Source of the DNA: Gordonibacter sp. 28C
GTDB lineage: Bacteria > Actinomycetota > Coriobacteriia > Coriobacteriales > Eggerthellaceae
Length of the DNA stretch: 64,000 nucleotides
Direction: 5' to 3'
Assembly: GCF_003339845.1 (NCBI RefSeq)
Contig: NZ_PPTR01000013.1
Location: forward strand, 1-64,000
Shown here: positions 53,508 through 61,594 of the stretch, piece after piece
Position numbering within the stretch: the stretch's first letter is position 1
Layout: each line of letters starts with the position of its first letter
The notes under the pieces: generated by a model
The model's input: only the letters and a program-made list of their open reading frames with translations
What the model was told of the DNA's origin: nothing
The model's database searches: none
Program-made: the position numbers and the translations under genes

Positions 53508-54332
53508 TCAGAAAAACGGATTCGATTTTTCCAAATCATAATTCCTAATTAATATTTCAGTAATTCCTTTTCTATTACCCGAAGCCGCCGCTATGCCGCT
53601 AAACCTTGTTACCCTGTCAATAGTCCATCTCTCCATGCTGTATAAAGAATGAATCGAGTCGTGATCAGCATTGGAAATCAAAATTTTCGCACCTCTATCA
53701 CTCGCATCGTTCAATGATCGAGAAAGCCTCTCCTGGTCATTCCATGAGAATATCTTTTCATTATATTTTAAAAAACCATTTTGATTGTGGCGAACAGTAT
53801 ATGGTGGATCAACGTATACGAAATCACCTCTATGCGCCATTTGAATCGTTTTTTCAAAATCCTGAGCATAGAAGATTGCATTTTTCAAAATGCTCGCCCA
53901 TGCTGAGAAATCGTCGTCTTCTCGAAGTACGTTTTTTTTCGTTCCTATGGGAACATTGAAAACTCCTTCTTTATTGACGCGGTATAGGCCGTTGAAACAT
54001 GTCCTGTTCAAATATATGAATTGAGCTGCTTTAGTGTGAGATTTAGTGCATTGTCGATTTCTTGTATTGTAATAGTATTCTGTGCAGTGATTGGAATCAT
54101 GGATCTTGAGAATGTTTAAAACTTTATCATAATCATCACGTACTGCCTTGTATGTGTCAATTAGCTGTTGGTTCGAATCAGATAGTATGGCGTTTTTGGG
54201 TTGGTGTGCAAAGAAAATTGCTCCGCTGCCCAGAAAAGGCTCTATATATCTTTCATAGCTGCAAAAAAAATATTCTGGATACTTTACTGTTAGCCATCGT
54301 TTGCCGCCGGCCCAGTTTAAAAATGGCTTCAT
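53508..54332 (-). CDS. dam: DNA adenine methylase (Dam/DpnII type)
   Basis: 274-residue D12-class N6-adenine methyltransferase. FLNWAGGKR (4-12) is the AdoMet-binding motif, FLGSGAIFF follows, and DPPY is at 175-178. The overall layout (RCxxFNGLYRVNKEGVFNVP) is that of Dam and M.DpnII, which methylate GATC; specificity here is inferred. GC content is far below the neighbours, so it is a recent acquisition. It begins 3 bases after the stop of the DGQHR gene, so the two are one operon. No obvious DpnII-like endonuclease is present. Confidence 0.9.
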   Translation of the reverse strand: MKPFLNWAGGKRWLTVKYPEYFFCSYERYIEPFLGSGAIFFAHQPKNAILSDSNQQLIDTYKAVRDDYDKVLNILKIHDSNHCTEYYYNTRNRQCTKSHTKAAQFIYLNRTCFNGLYRVNKEGVFNVPIGTKKNVLREDDDFSAWASILKNAIFYAQDFEKTIQMAHRGDFVYVDPPYTVRHNQNGFLKYNEKIFSWNDQERLSRSLNDASDRGAKILISNADHDSIHSLYSMERWTIDRVTRFSGIAAASGNRKGITEILIRNYDLEKSNPFF

Positions 54333-54335
54333 TGT

Positions 54336-56696
54336 CTAGCTTTCGCTGCTGTTTGCATGGATACGATTTATAAATTCTTGAAATACATAATCAAGATATT
54401 CGTAGTCTTCCATCTTGTAGCTCCGATTTTCAGTCGGATGCGCTTGTATTCGCCTTAGCTCGTTAATCCTCTCCATCCATTTCAAATTTTTTGCCTTTCC
54501 TTTTTCGTTTGGTTCTGGGATATCAAATACAGATTTGAATATCGGCCAATTGTCTTTACGCTCGACAATCTTTTTGTATTCGATAAATTCGAGATAGTTC
54601 TCTAGAGGAAGATGTTCCTCGTCTTCCTCTAGAGATTTCGCGTAAGCTTTGCTCATGATGGTTTTGTCTTGAACTCCATGGCGCCAATAATCGTCGCCAT
54701 GAATCTTTTTAAGCTGATCAAATATGGTTTTTTGAACAGCGATATGCAGCTCTTTAATTTGTCTATCAGCTTTTTCAATGCGCTCAACAGAACGTTCATT
54801 GAGCCATTTTGCATACCCATCTGGTTGGAATTCGGGGTATTCACTATTAATTATTTGACAAAGTCGAAAATAGTATTCTTTTGGCCCTCCGGAGCCGAAT
54901 TGAACTTTGAATTCGTCAACCATCGTTTCTACAGTAGCCGACGAAAGCCATTTTCTAATAGGGGAGAGATAATCGAGTATGCCCAGAACGATATCAAGTG
55001 GATTTTGCTTTTGCATATCCGTTTCAGCTTCAAGCTGTTTGAAGGTTAAAAGTGCACCAAAAAGCATCAAATACCCTTGAATGCTTATGTTTGTGCATAT
55101 AATTCCTTTGCGTCCCATGTCCCAAAGTATAGGATTTGAACTTTTGACAAAGTCGAGATAACTATTAATAGCTTCACGAGCGCGTTGAAGTGTTTCAGAA
55201 TCGTTTTCGCCTGAAAGAGGTCCTCTGAGATACTCTTTATTGCAGCCTATGGTTCCGATGAGCCCTGATTTTTTTAACCCATTTTTCAATTCCGGGATAG
55301 TGAGGCAGGTTTCATCGGCTGGTGGGATTCCCTGCTGAGTCACTTTCCTGTAGAGTGGTTCTCCAAGATCCTCGTTTAAAAGCTTTATCAATCGCGAACC
55401 TATTGCGCCAATGCGTTCATTTGGTTTGTCTGACCCCCACCTTAGTTCTCCCTCGAGTTCATCAAGGAGGGTTTTCGAAACTGATTTTTGCTCATGGTTG
55501 ATGGTTACAAAAAGATTTGCTTCCTCAGTTTTATCGAGTTCTTCGAATGCCACAACCATTACATTTTGTTTTAAATGATCCTCGTCCAACGGCGCGTATC
55601 CGTACAGTCTATGCTGCCCATCTATGATCCATGCTGAGCGGTATTGGCTCGGTAGATATAAATTTCCAAAGGTGATATCAGCATTTTCATCATGGCTGAT
55701 GCGCTCAAATCTACACTTTCTTGTGAAATTGATTAAAATATTAGTAGGGAAGTAACCTCCGTTTTTGATAAATTTTGATATCTGTCCGAGTCTCGTTTTG
55801 TTAATTAGTCTTTGATAGGAAGGAGCACCTTCCGGGTCGTTAAGTGACCTGTGGTTGACAAAAGATATTTTAAGTAATTGCTGCGGTGTTGAAACAAAAG
55901 AATAGTAAGAATGGCCTCCGAGTTTCCCTCTGATTGCGGGAACCTTTACGTTTTCGAGTGCAGGTATCTTCTGATCTTTCAAAAACTCTGCGAGCACCTG
56001 ATATCTAGCTGCAGATTTTAAGTGCTCTGCGACTTGCAGATAGTAACGAAGCTCCTTTTCGGTTACGACTTGAATCCTGTTCTTTGCTGCATATTGCTTG
56101 TCTAAAGAAGTCCAGATGATATTTTGGGTTATGATTATCCATATGATCTTTAATTTGTTGCCTTGGTTTGCGTAATGTTCGTTGATGGCTTTTGATATCT
56201 GGTTCTTTGAGCAAGTGAAATCATCGATTTCTTTCGTAAGACTTGCTCTGGAAAGGATATCGGAAGACACGCACTTGGACACAACTACGGTTTCGTCGTC
56301 TTTTGCTATTACGTCTATATGGTAAAAAAAGGACTTGTCATCCGCCTTTTTTGAACTGGTATTGAAATCGAAATCTGCACCCAGCTCGCAATAGCCCAAT
56401 TTATAAAAAAGAAGCCAAACCCGATTCACAAGCTGATTATGATGAGCCCATTCTCTCTTGACAATGCATTTTCGCGTCATTTCTCGTGCAATATAAAAGC
56501 CACTATCCTTAAATTTCTCAATATCCTTTTTGAAGATAGAGAGCTCCTCGGCGGGCTTTTTTCTCCACTGCGCCTCTTTAGAGAGCGATGTGGGTTCTGC
56601 ATCCATTTTTTGAAGACATGAGTACTCGTCCATGCGCCATCCCATCCAGAGACAATTATCTACTGCTATTATCAATGATGATTGATTTAATCGCAA
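54336..56696 (-). CDS. DGQHR-domain protein with nuclease-like N-terminus and HEPN-like C-terminus
   Basis: 786 residues, AT-rich gene. The DGQHR motif is exact (WIIDGQHRLYGYAP, near 357), placing the middle in the DndB/ParB-like family linked to DNA phosphorothioation and other base-modification systems. Residues about 85-235 look like a PD-(D/E)xK nuclease fold (HIDVIAKDDETVVVSKC), but the expected ExK is SKC, so activity is doubtful. The C-terminus (WMERINELRRIQAHPTE near 740-753) has an R-x4-H motif of the kind found in HEPN RNases. The dam gene follows after 3 bases. The start is uncertain; no ribosome site precedes 56696 or the internal ATGs at residues 18 and 22. Confidence 0.75.
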   Translation of the reverse strand: MRLNQSSLIIAVDNCLWMGWRMDEYSCLQKMDAEPTSLSKEAQWRKKPAEELSIFKKDIEKFKDSGFYIAREMTRKCIVKREWAHHNQLVNRVWLLFYKLGYCELGADFDFNTSSKKADDKSFFYHIDVIAKDDETVVVSKCVSSDILSRASLTKEIDDFTCSKNQISKAINEHYANQGNKLKIIWIIITQNIIWTSLDKQYAAKNRIQVVTEKELRYYLQVAEHLKSAARYQVLAEFLKDQKIPALENVKVPAIRGKLGGHSYYSFVSTPQQLLKISFVNHRSLNDPEGAPSYQRLINKTRLGQISKFIKNGGYFPTNILINFTRKCRFERISHDENADITFGNLYLPSQYRSAWIIDGQHRLYGYAPLDEDHLKQNVMVVAFEELDKTEEANLFVTINHEQKSVSKTLLDELEGELRWGSDKPNERIGAIGSRLIKLLNEDLGEPLYRKVTQQGIPPADETCLTIPELKNGLKKSGLIGTIGCNKEYLRGPLSGENDSETLQRAREAINSYLDFVKSSNPILWDMGRKGIICTNISIQGYLMLFGALLTFKQLEAETDMQKQNPLDIVLGILDYLSPIRKWLSSATVETMVDEFKVQFGSGGPKEYYFRLCQIINSEYPEFQPDGYAKWLNERSVERIEKADRQIKELHIAVQKTIFDQLKKIHGDDYWRHGVQDKTIMSKAYAKSLEEDEEHLPLENYLEFIEYKKIVERKDNWPIFKSVFDIPEPNEKGKAKNLKWMERINELRRIQAHPTENRSYKMEDYEYLDYVFQEFINRIHANSSES

Positions 56697-56894
56697 ATAT
56701 AAAACTGTGAGCGCGTGAGCTAAGTTTTCCGGGATTGACCCTGGAGAAGCTCCTTAATGCGGCAAGAGCTGAATACTCTCCGATTGAAGCGACTTGAGTT
56801 CATATGTGGTGCTCTGCGGAGCAGAGTCGCCCATATACGCAGATTTCGCTTTCTCTTGCTTTGGCTAACATGCGGTACGATCTTTCGCCCGCTT

Positions 56895-56974
56895 TATAGA
56901 TGACCCATACGGGTCTTCGTCTTCATAACGAACAGGGAATGCTGCGTTATGAAAACTAAGTCAGTTCATCTATA
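56895..56974. other. Possible three-way-junction RNA or DNA structure upstream of the DGQHR gene
   Basis: Outer stem tatagatga / tcatctata (56895-56903, 56966-56974) encloses gaccc-atac-gggtc (56902-56915) and ttcataacg / cgttatgaa (56922-56930, 56945-56953). The gap 56697-57157 otherwise has no gene; it also contains a ctctgc-gga-gcagag hairpin around 56813. It may be a small RNA, an end of the mobile island, or a regulatory leader. Confidence 0.35.
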
Positions 56975-57157
56975 GTGTTGTGCGATTCGGCCTGAGGCTG
57001 GGATGTGGTCATGCGCCGGACAAAGAACTTCAGTACGAGAGCATGGTCAAAGTAATCTCCCCATCATGGCAGAGAGTGCGGTTGAGATAACAAATGACAT
57101 CGACTCGAAAGCAAACTGGGCCGCCCTCTGACACGGGCAGCCCTGTCGTATCCTTTA

Positions 57158-58960
57158 CTATCCCACCACCAGCGGCACGAACTCGAACGTCGTGCAGTCT
57201 ACCAATCCCCGGTTCGTCAACCTCAGTTCGGGTAGGCAGGCCAACGGGATCAGGGCCATCGTCATGAACGGCGACGGCATGGCGCAGCCGATCTCGGTCC
57301 AGGCGCCCTCAAGGGCGTGCACCTTCTCGCTCATCTCCTCGGCGGGCAGCGCGTCCATCAGGCCGGCTATCGGCAGCTCCACCAGTCCCAGCACCTCGCC
57401 GTCGGCGACGACCGCCATGCCGCCTCCGCAGGCGGCCAGCGTGTTGGCGGCCAAGGCCATATCCTCGTCGTTCGTGCCAACCACCAGTAGGTTGTGCGCG
57501 TCGTGCGCCACGGTGGACGCCATGGCGCCGCGTTTGATGCCGAAGCCCTTGACGAACCCGCAACCGAACGTGCCCGTCTCGTGGTGCCGTTCGAACACGA
57601 ACGTCTTGAGCACGTCCTGTTCGATGTCGGACTCAAGGCGGCCATTCGTCACGGGCAAGTCGACGTGCGTCTCGAACGTGCCCACTTTGCCGGGGATGAT
57701 CTCGATCGTGCGCACGCGCACGACGTCTCCGGCACCCTCGGGCGCATCGACGGCGAACGACTCCGGCACGATGTCGCGCCCGAGGTGCATGGAGTGCGTC
57801 ACCCATGCGGGGAACTGGAACGGCGGAAGGTCGAACGTGGCCCGCCCGTCCTCGGCCACGATCTCGCCGTCTACCAGCACGCGCGTGACCTGCAGGCTCT
57901 CCAAGTCGTCCAGGAACACGATGTCGGCGCACTTGCCGGGCGCGATGGAGCCCAGGTCGTGGTCCATCTGGAAGCACTGCGCGCAGTTGATGGTGACCAT
58001 CTGGATGGCCGTGATCGCGTCGATCCCCAGCTCCACGGCCGTGCGCACGATGTGGTCCAGGTGCCCGTCGGCCACGAGCGTGTGCGGGTGCGTGTCGTCG
58101 CTCACCAGCATCGCGAAACGCGTGTCGATGTCGTGCGCCAGCACGGCCTCGGCCAACACGGGCAGGTCCTTCCACGCCGACCCGTAGCGCAGCTGCGCGT
58201 ACATCCCCAGGCGCATCTTCGCCAGCGCGTCCTCGGCGCGCGTGGACTCGTGGCAGCAGCGCACGCCGGAGGCGACGTAGGCGTTCAGGCCCCGGTCGGT
58301 CTCCGGCAGGGAGTAGTGGCCGGTCACCACCTTGCCGGCCCGCAACGTCTCGGCAACCTCGCCGTGCGCGTGGTCGGTTCCGCCCAGGATGCCGGGGAAG
58401 TTCATCATCTCGCCCAGCCCCACCACGCTCGGCCACGCCATCGTCTCGGCCACGTCCTTCGGTCCCACGAACGACCCCGTGTCCTCGAAGCCGGGTACGG
58501 CCGGCACGCACGACGGGGTGGTTATCATGGCCTTGAGCGGCGTGCGCCGGGCGTCCTCTTCCATCACCTTCACGCCCTCGAGGCCCAGCACGTTGCATAT
58601 CTCGTGGGGGTCCCAGTAGATGCCCGTGGTCCCGTGCGGCACGACGGCGCGCGCGTACTCGCCCGCGCCCATCATCGACGACTCCACATGGATGTGCCCG
58701 TCCAGGAACCCGGGCGCGATGCACTGGCCGTTCGCCTCGATGACCTGCGTGTCCTCGCCGATGCAGTGGTCGGCGTCGCCGATGTAGGCGATCCGCCCAT
58801 CGGCGATGGCCACGTCCATGTCCCCCTGGACCTCGGCCGTGCACACGTTCACGAGCCGCGCGCCCCGGATAACCGTGTCGGCGGGTTGCCGTCCCTGCGC
58901 CACAGCGGCGAGCGTTTGCGAGCATTTCCAGAGAGGCTTCTTGCAGAAGTTGTTGATCAT
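57158..58960 (-). CDS. ade: Adenine deaminase
   Basis: Converts adenine to hypoxanthine and ammonia in purine salvage. 600 residues of the amidohydrolase superfamily: metal site GFLDGHIHVESSMM, further His in THPHTLVADGHLDH, and the C-terminal AdeC block VFERHHETGTFGCGFVKGFG. Length and order match bacterial AdeC. The ATG at 58960 is preceded by aaggagctcggc. It is high-GC like the core genome, so the AT-rich island ends between this gene and the DGQHR gene. Confidence 0.92.
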   Translation of the reverse strand: MINNFCKKPLWKCSQTLAAVAQGRQPADTVIRGARLVNVCTAEVQGDMDVAIADGRIAYIGDADHCIGEDTQVIEANGQCIAPGFLDGHIHVESSMMGAGEYARAVVPHGTTGIYWDPHEICNVLGLEGVKVMEEDARRTPLKAMITTPSCVPAVPGFEDTGSFVGPKDVAETMAWPSVVGLGEMMNFPGILGGTDHAHGEVAETLRAGKVVTGHYSLPETDRGLNAYVASGVRCCHESTRAEDALAKMRLGMYAQLRYGSAWKDLPVLAEAVLAHDIDTRFAMLVSDDTHPHTLVADGHLDHIVRTAVELGIDAITAIQMVTINCAQCFQMDHDLGSIAPGKCADIVFLDDLESLQVTRVLVDGEIVAEDGRATFDLPPFQFPAWVTHSMHLGRDIVPESFAVDAPEGAGDVVRVRTIEIIPGKVGTFETHVDLPVTNGRLESDIEQDVLKTFVFERHHETGTFGCGFVKGFGIKRGAMASTVAHDAHNLLVVGTNDEDMALAANTLAACGGGMAVVADGEVLGLVELPIAGLMDALPAEEMSEKVHALEGAWTEIGCAMPSPFMTMALIPLACLPELRLTNRGLVDCTTFEFVPLVVG

Positions 58961-59339
58961 GCCGAGCTCCTTCGAAAGGATTGCGCCGTCGGGCGCCCAT
59001 GGGCCGATGGGGCCATTCTCGCCGGGAAACGCGCGGCTGTCGAGGGCGGTGCGCCCGGCTTCGCACAATTGCCACGTGGAGGAGAAGGGAACGGTCCGAG
59101 AAATGAAGGGCAAGCGCGAAGGTGAACGGAAAGGCGGAGGCAACCATGCAGATGAAAGCGGAGACGGATGTGACGGGGGAGGTGAAAGGCCGAATCCGGG
59201 ATGGGACGCCGCGGGACGCGGGGCGGCCAAGCTGAGCCTCGGGCGCGAGCGCCGGCTCAACCGAGGGTGGAGCCGGACGCTCGCCTTTTGTCTTTGGGCT
59301 ATAATGCATGCTCGCGAGCAGGTCGAGGGAGGGAAAGTC
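58961..59339. other. Intergenic gap before the thermonuclease gene
   Basis: No gene seen in these 379 bases. The + strand is purine-rich from about 59080 to 59190. A consensus -10 TATAAT at 59300-59305 sits 34 bases before the thermonuclease start; its -35 (near 59277) is poor. No purine riboswitch is visible before the adenine deaminase gene. Confidence 0.5.
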
Positions 59340-59978
59340 GTGGCATCGGAACAGCAGCAGGCGGAGCGCGCGTTCAAGCGGCTGGTGCGAAAGCGCCCGC
59401 TGGTTGCGCTGCTGTTGGCCGTCGCGCTGCTCGCAGCGGCTTCCCTCGGGTGGTGGGGGACTACCGGTGCCGGCGACGCGAACGGAACATCTGCGGACCG
59501 CGGCGCGCAGGCGACCGCGTCGGACGCGGCGCTCGAGCAGGCCGAGGTCGTGCGGGTGGTCGACGGGGACACGCTCAAGGTGAAAACGGCTGACGGCTCC
59601 GAAGAGCGGGTGCGGCTCGTCGGCATGGACACGCCGGAGAGCGTCGCGGAGGAAGAGTCGCGCAACTGCGAGGAGGGCGTCATCGCGGCCAACTACACGA
59701 AATCGCTCGTCGCGCCGGGGCAGACAGTGTGGCTCTCGCGCGACGTGTCCGACACCGACCAGTACGGGCGCCTGCTGCGCTACGTGTGGCTCGAACGGCC
59801 GAGCGACCCGGCGAGCGAAAGCGAGATCGCGGGCAAGATGCTCAACGCCATCCTCGTGCGCGACGGCTACGCCCAGGTCAAACGCTACAAGCCCGACACG
59901 ACGCTGTACGATACGTTCAAGCACTGGGGCGACGAGGCCGTCGCCGAGGGCAAGGGAGTGACGAGCAAATGGGCGTGA
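59340..59978 (+). CDS. Membrane-anchored thermonuclease (SNase family)
   Basis: 212 residues: basic N-terminus, one hydrophobic signal-anchor ([19 protein letters not shown], about 20-38), then the staphylococcal-nuclease fold from about 65 ([35 protein letters not shown]). It probably cleaves DNA/RNA outside the membrane, perhaps for nucleic-acid uptake or defence. The start is GTG at 59340 behind gagggaggg. It overlaps the GIY-YIG gene by 10 bases. Confidence 0.85.
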   Translation: MASEQQQAERAFKRLVRKRPLVALLLAVALLAAASLGWWGTTGAGDANGTSADRGAQATASDAALEQAEVVRVVDGDTLKVKTADGSEERVRLVGMDTPESVAEEESRNCEEGVIAANYTKSLVAPGQTVWLSRDVSDTDQYGRLLRYVWLERPSDPASESEIAGKMLNAILVRDGYAQVKRYKPDTTLYDTFKHWGDEAVAEGKGVTSKWA

Positions 59979-60421
59979 AAGCCGAAAAGCCCGTCGACCC
60001 GAACGCGGAGCCCTCTGCGGGCGACGAGGCCGTGTCGGTTCGGGACGCGTGCCGCGAAGCTTCCGCGGAACCGAACTCCGACGAGCCGCCCGCCTACTTC
60101 GTGTACGTGCTGGCCTGCGCCGACGGCACGCTCTACACGGGCTACACGAACGACGTGGAACAGCGGGTGCGCACGCACAACGCCGGCAAGGGGGCGAAGT
60201 ACACGCGCGGCCGCACGCCCGTAAAGGTGGTCGCCCAAGCCCGTTTCGCCACGAAGCACGAGGCCATGAGCGCCGAGTTCCGTTTCAAGCGCCTGTCGCG
60301 CGGCGCGAAAGACGACCTGCTGGCCCGCGCCCGCGCGGAGGGATTCGCGGAAGCCCTCGCCGCGCTGCGGCCAGACGCCGATGACGAGGGCGTGAGCAAA
60401 CGGCTCGACGAAAAGGGGTAG
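59969..60421 (+). CDS. GIY-YIG domain protein (UPF0213 family)
   Basis: 150 residues. After a Glu/Ala-rich leader of about 40 residues comes a compact GIY-YIG nuclease domain: [20 protein letters not shown], then the Arg in [23 protein letters not shown]0213 proteins are small and their function is unclear (DNA repair or RNA cleavage suggested for relatives). Start at 59969 overlaps the thermonuclease stop, so translation is coupled. Two nuclease folds in one operon is notable. Confidence 0.82.
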   Translation: MGVKAEKPVDPNAEPSAGDEAVSVRDACREASAEPNSDEPPAYFVYVLACADGTLYTGYTNDVEQRVRTHNAGKGAKYTRGRTPVKVVAQARFATKHEAMSAEFRFKRLSRGAKDDLLARARAEGFAEALAALRPDADDEGVSKRLDEKG

Positions 60422-60442
60422 CGCCGACCTCCGTCTCGCATC

Positions 60443-61366
60443 CTAGAGCGTTGCCGCGGAATTTTGCGGCGCCCCCGATCCTCCCGCCGCCAGAAAACCC
60501 TCGGCGAGCCGCTGGTGCTTGACGAGGTCCTCATGGGTGAGTCCGGGCCGTATGAGCGTGGTCAGCCCCTCGCGCATGGCGCGCGCGGTGCGGTCGAGCG
60601 TGGCGTACCCGTCGCTCGTGATCTCCATGAGCACCGACCGCTTGTCGACAGCGTCGCGATGGCAGGCGATGAGCTGCCGCCGGGCCAGCTCGCCCTGCGC
60701 CATCGCAAGGGAGTTGGCCATCATGTTCAGCTCGCGCGTCATCTGGCAGGGGTGCGCGCCCTCGGTGTGGTCGAGCAGGCCGAGCAGCAGCCGATACTCG
60801 TTCAAGGACAGCCCCTCATCGCGCGTGATGTGCGACGCGAGGTTCGCCGTGAACAGTATCTCGTCGCACAGCGCGGTGTTCACGTTCGCCGGCATCGCGT
60901 GCGCGCCGAAAAGGGAGCGCTCGTCGGCCACCATCAGGGTGCTGACGGAGGCGTAGCGGCGCAGGTCCAGGGGGAACCGGTTTCGCATGGTCTCGAGCAG
61001 CGGCCGGATGGCCGCGTCCACCTGGGCCGCGCGGCGCTGCCCGGCGCTCGTGAGGATGACGTGCACGTTCCTCTGGTCGGCGGTGCTCTTCACGCGGATG
61101 GCCTCGCCCATCTCCACGAGCTGCGACACCGAGGCGGTGACGGTGCTGGCGCCCAGGTCCAGCATCTCGGCGAGCTCGCCTATCCTCAGCGACCCCCCTT
61201 GGTACACCAGGCGGATGAGGATGCGGTACTGGGTGGGCGTGACGTCGTTGGAGAGGATGGCCCGTTCGAGAAGGCGCGCGTTCAGCACGGCCATCGAGAG
61301 ATAGCTTGCATGGCTGAACGTGTCGACCACGTAGTCGAGCCGGGTGTCGCGTGCGGTCGCTTCCAT
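60443..61366 (-). CDS. Tandem MarR-type regulator
   Basis: 307 residues containing two MarR winged helices in a row: first at about 45-130 (RIGELAEMLDLGASTVTASV, then RVKSTADQRNVHVILTSAGQ), second at about 195-285 (CQMTRELNMMANSLAMAQGE, then VDKRSVLMEITSDGY). MarR proteins normally dimerise; here one chain could supply both halves. The start (ATG 61366) has ggaggc upstream. It is divergent from the molybdopterin gene and a perfect palindrome lies between them, so it probably regulates that enzyme. Confidence 0.82.
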   Translation of the reverse strand: MEATARDTRLDYVVDTFSHASYLSMAVLNARLLERAILSNDVTPTQYRILIRLVYQGGSLRIGELAEMLDLGASTVTASVSQLVEMGEAIRVKSTADQRNVHVILTSAGQRRAAQVDAAIRPLLETMRNRFPLDLRRYASVSTLMVADERSLFGAHAMPANVNTALCDEILFTANLASHITRDEGLSLNEYRLLLGLLDHTEGAHPCQMTRELNMMANSLAMAQGELARRQLIACHRDAVDKRSVLMEITSDGYATLDRTARAMREGLTTLIRPGLTHEDLVKHQRLAEGFLAAGGSGAPQNSAATL

Positions 61367-61472
61367 GTAAAAAGCCTCCCACTCAGCGTTGGGCCGTCGC
61401 AGCGGATCCTCTTTCCATAATACGCGCATCCAGCCGAACCGGCGGTCTGTTTTCGCGATGCCGGGCAACGGT

Positions 61473-61491
61473 TTGTTCAACGGTTGAACAA
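61473..61491. promoter_or_regulatory. Palindromic operator for the tandem MarR regulator
   Basis: Perfect 19-base palindrome with arms ttgttcaac and gttgaacaa around one central g. Flanking half-sites gcaacggt (61465-61472) and its near complement accgttgc (61521-61528) extend the symmetry. It lies midway between the divergent marR and oxidoreductase starts. Confidence 0.75.
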
Positions 61492-61528
61492 GTTGCAGGG
61501 GTCGTTCCATGCGCGAAACAACCGTTGC

Positions 61529-61557
61529 TTGCTTCGGGCTTCGGGCCTCCATAGGAT
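61529..61557 (+). promoter_or_regulatory. Promoter of the second molybdopterin oxidoreductase
   Basis: TTGCTT (61529-61534), 17 bases, TAGGAT (61552-61557), about 38 bases before the ATG. The operator palindrome lies just upstream of the -35. Confidence 0.55.
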
Positions 61558-61594
61558 GAAGCGAGGAGGTTCCCGGCGAGAGAGGAGATCGGCT

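Noticed and set aside
53314-53541. 75-codon + strand open frame across the dam junction
   Set aside because: Another frame of the same DNA gives the transposase zinc ribbon, and its end is antisense to dam; it is a mosaic, not a gene.
58806-59339. Longer N-terminus for the thermonuclease gene (open frame from 58806, ATG at 59305)
   Set aside because: The upstream part is antisense to adenine deaminase, and the ATG at 59305 falls inside the -10 box, while GTG 59340 has a strong ribosome site and leads directly into a signal anchor.
61367-61552. Longer start for the tandem MarR gene (codons up to 61552)
   Set aside because: The extra codons run over the palindromic operator and lack a ribosome site; ATG 61366 has ggaggc in the right place.
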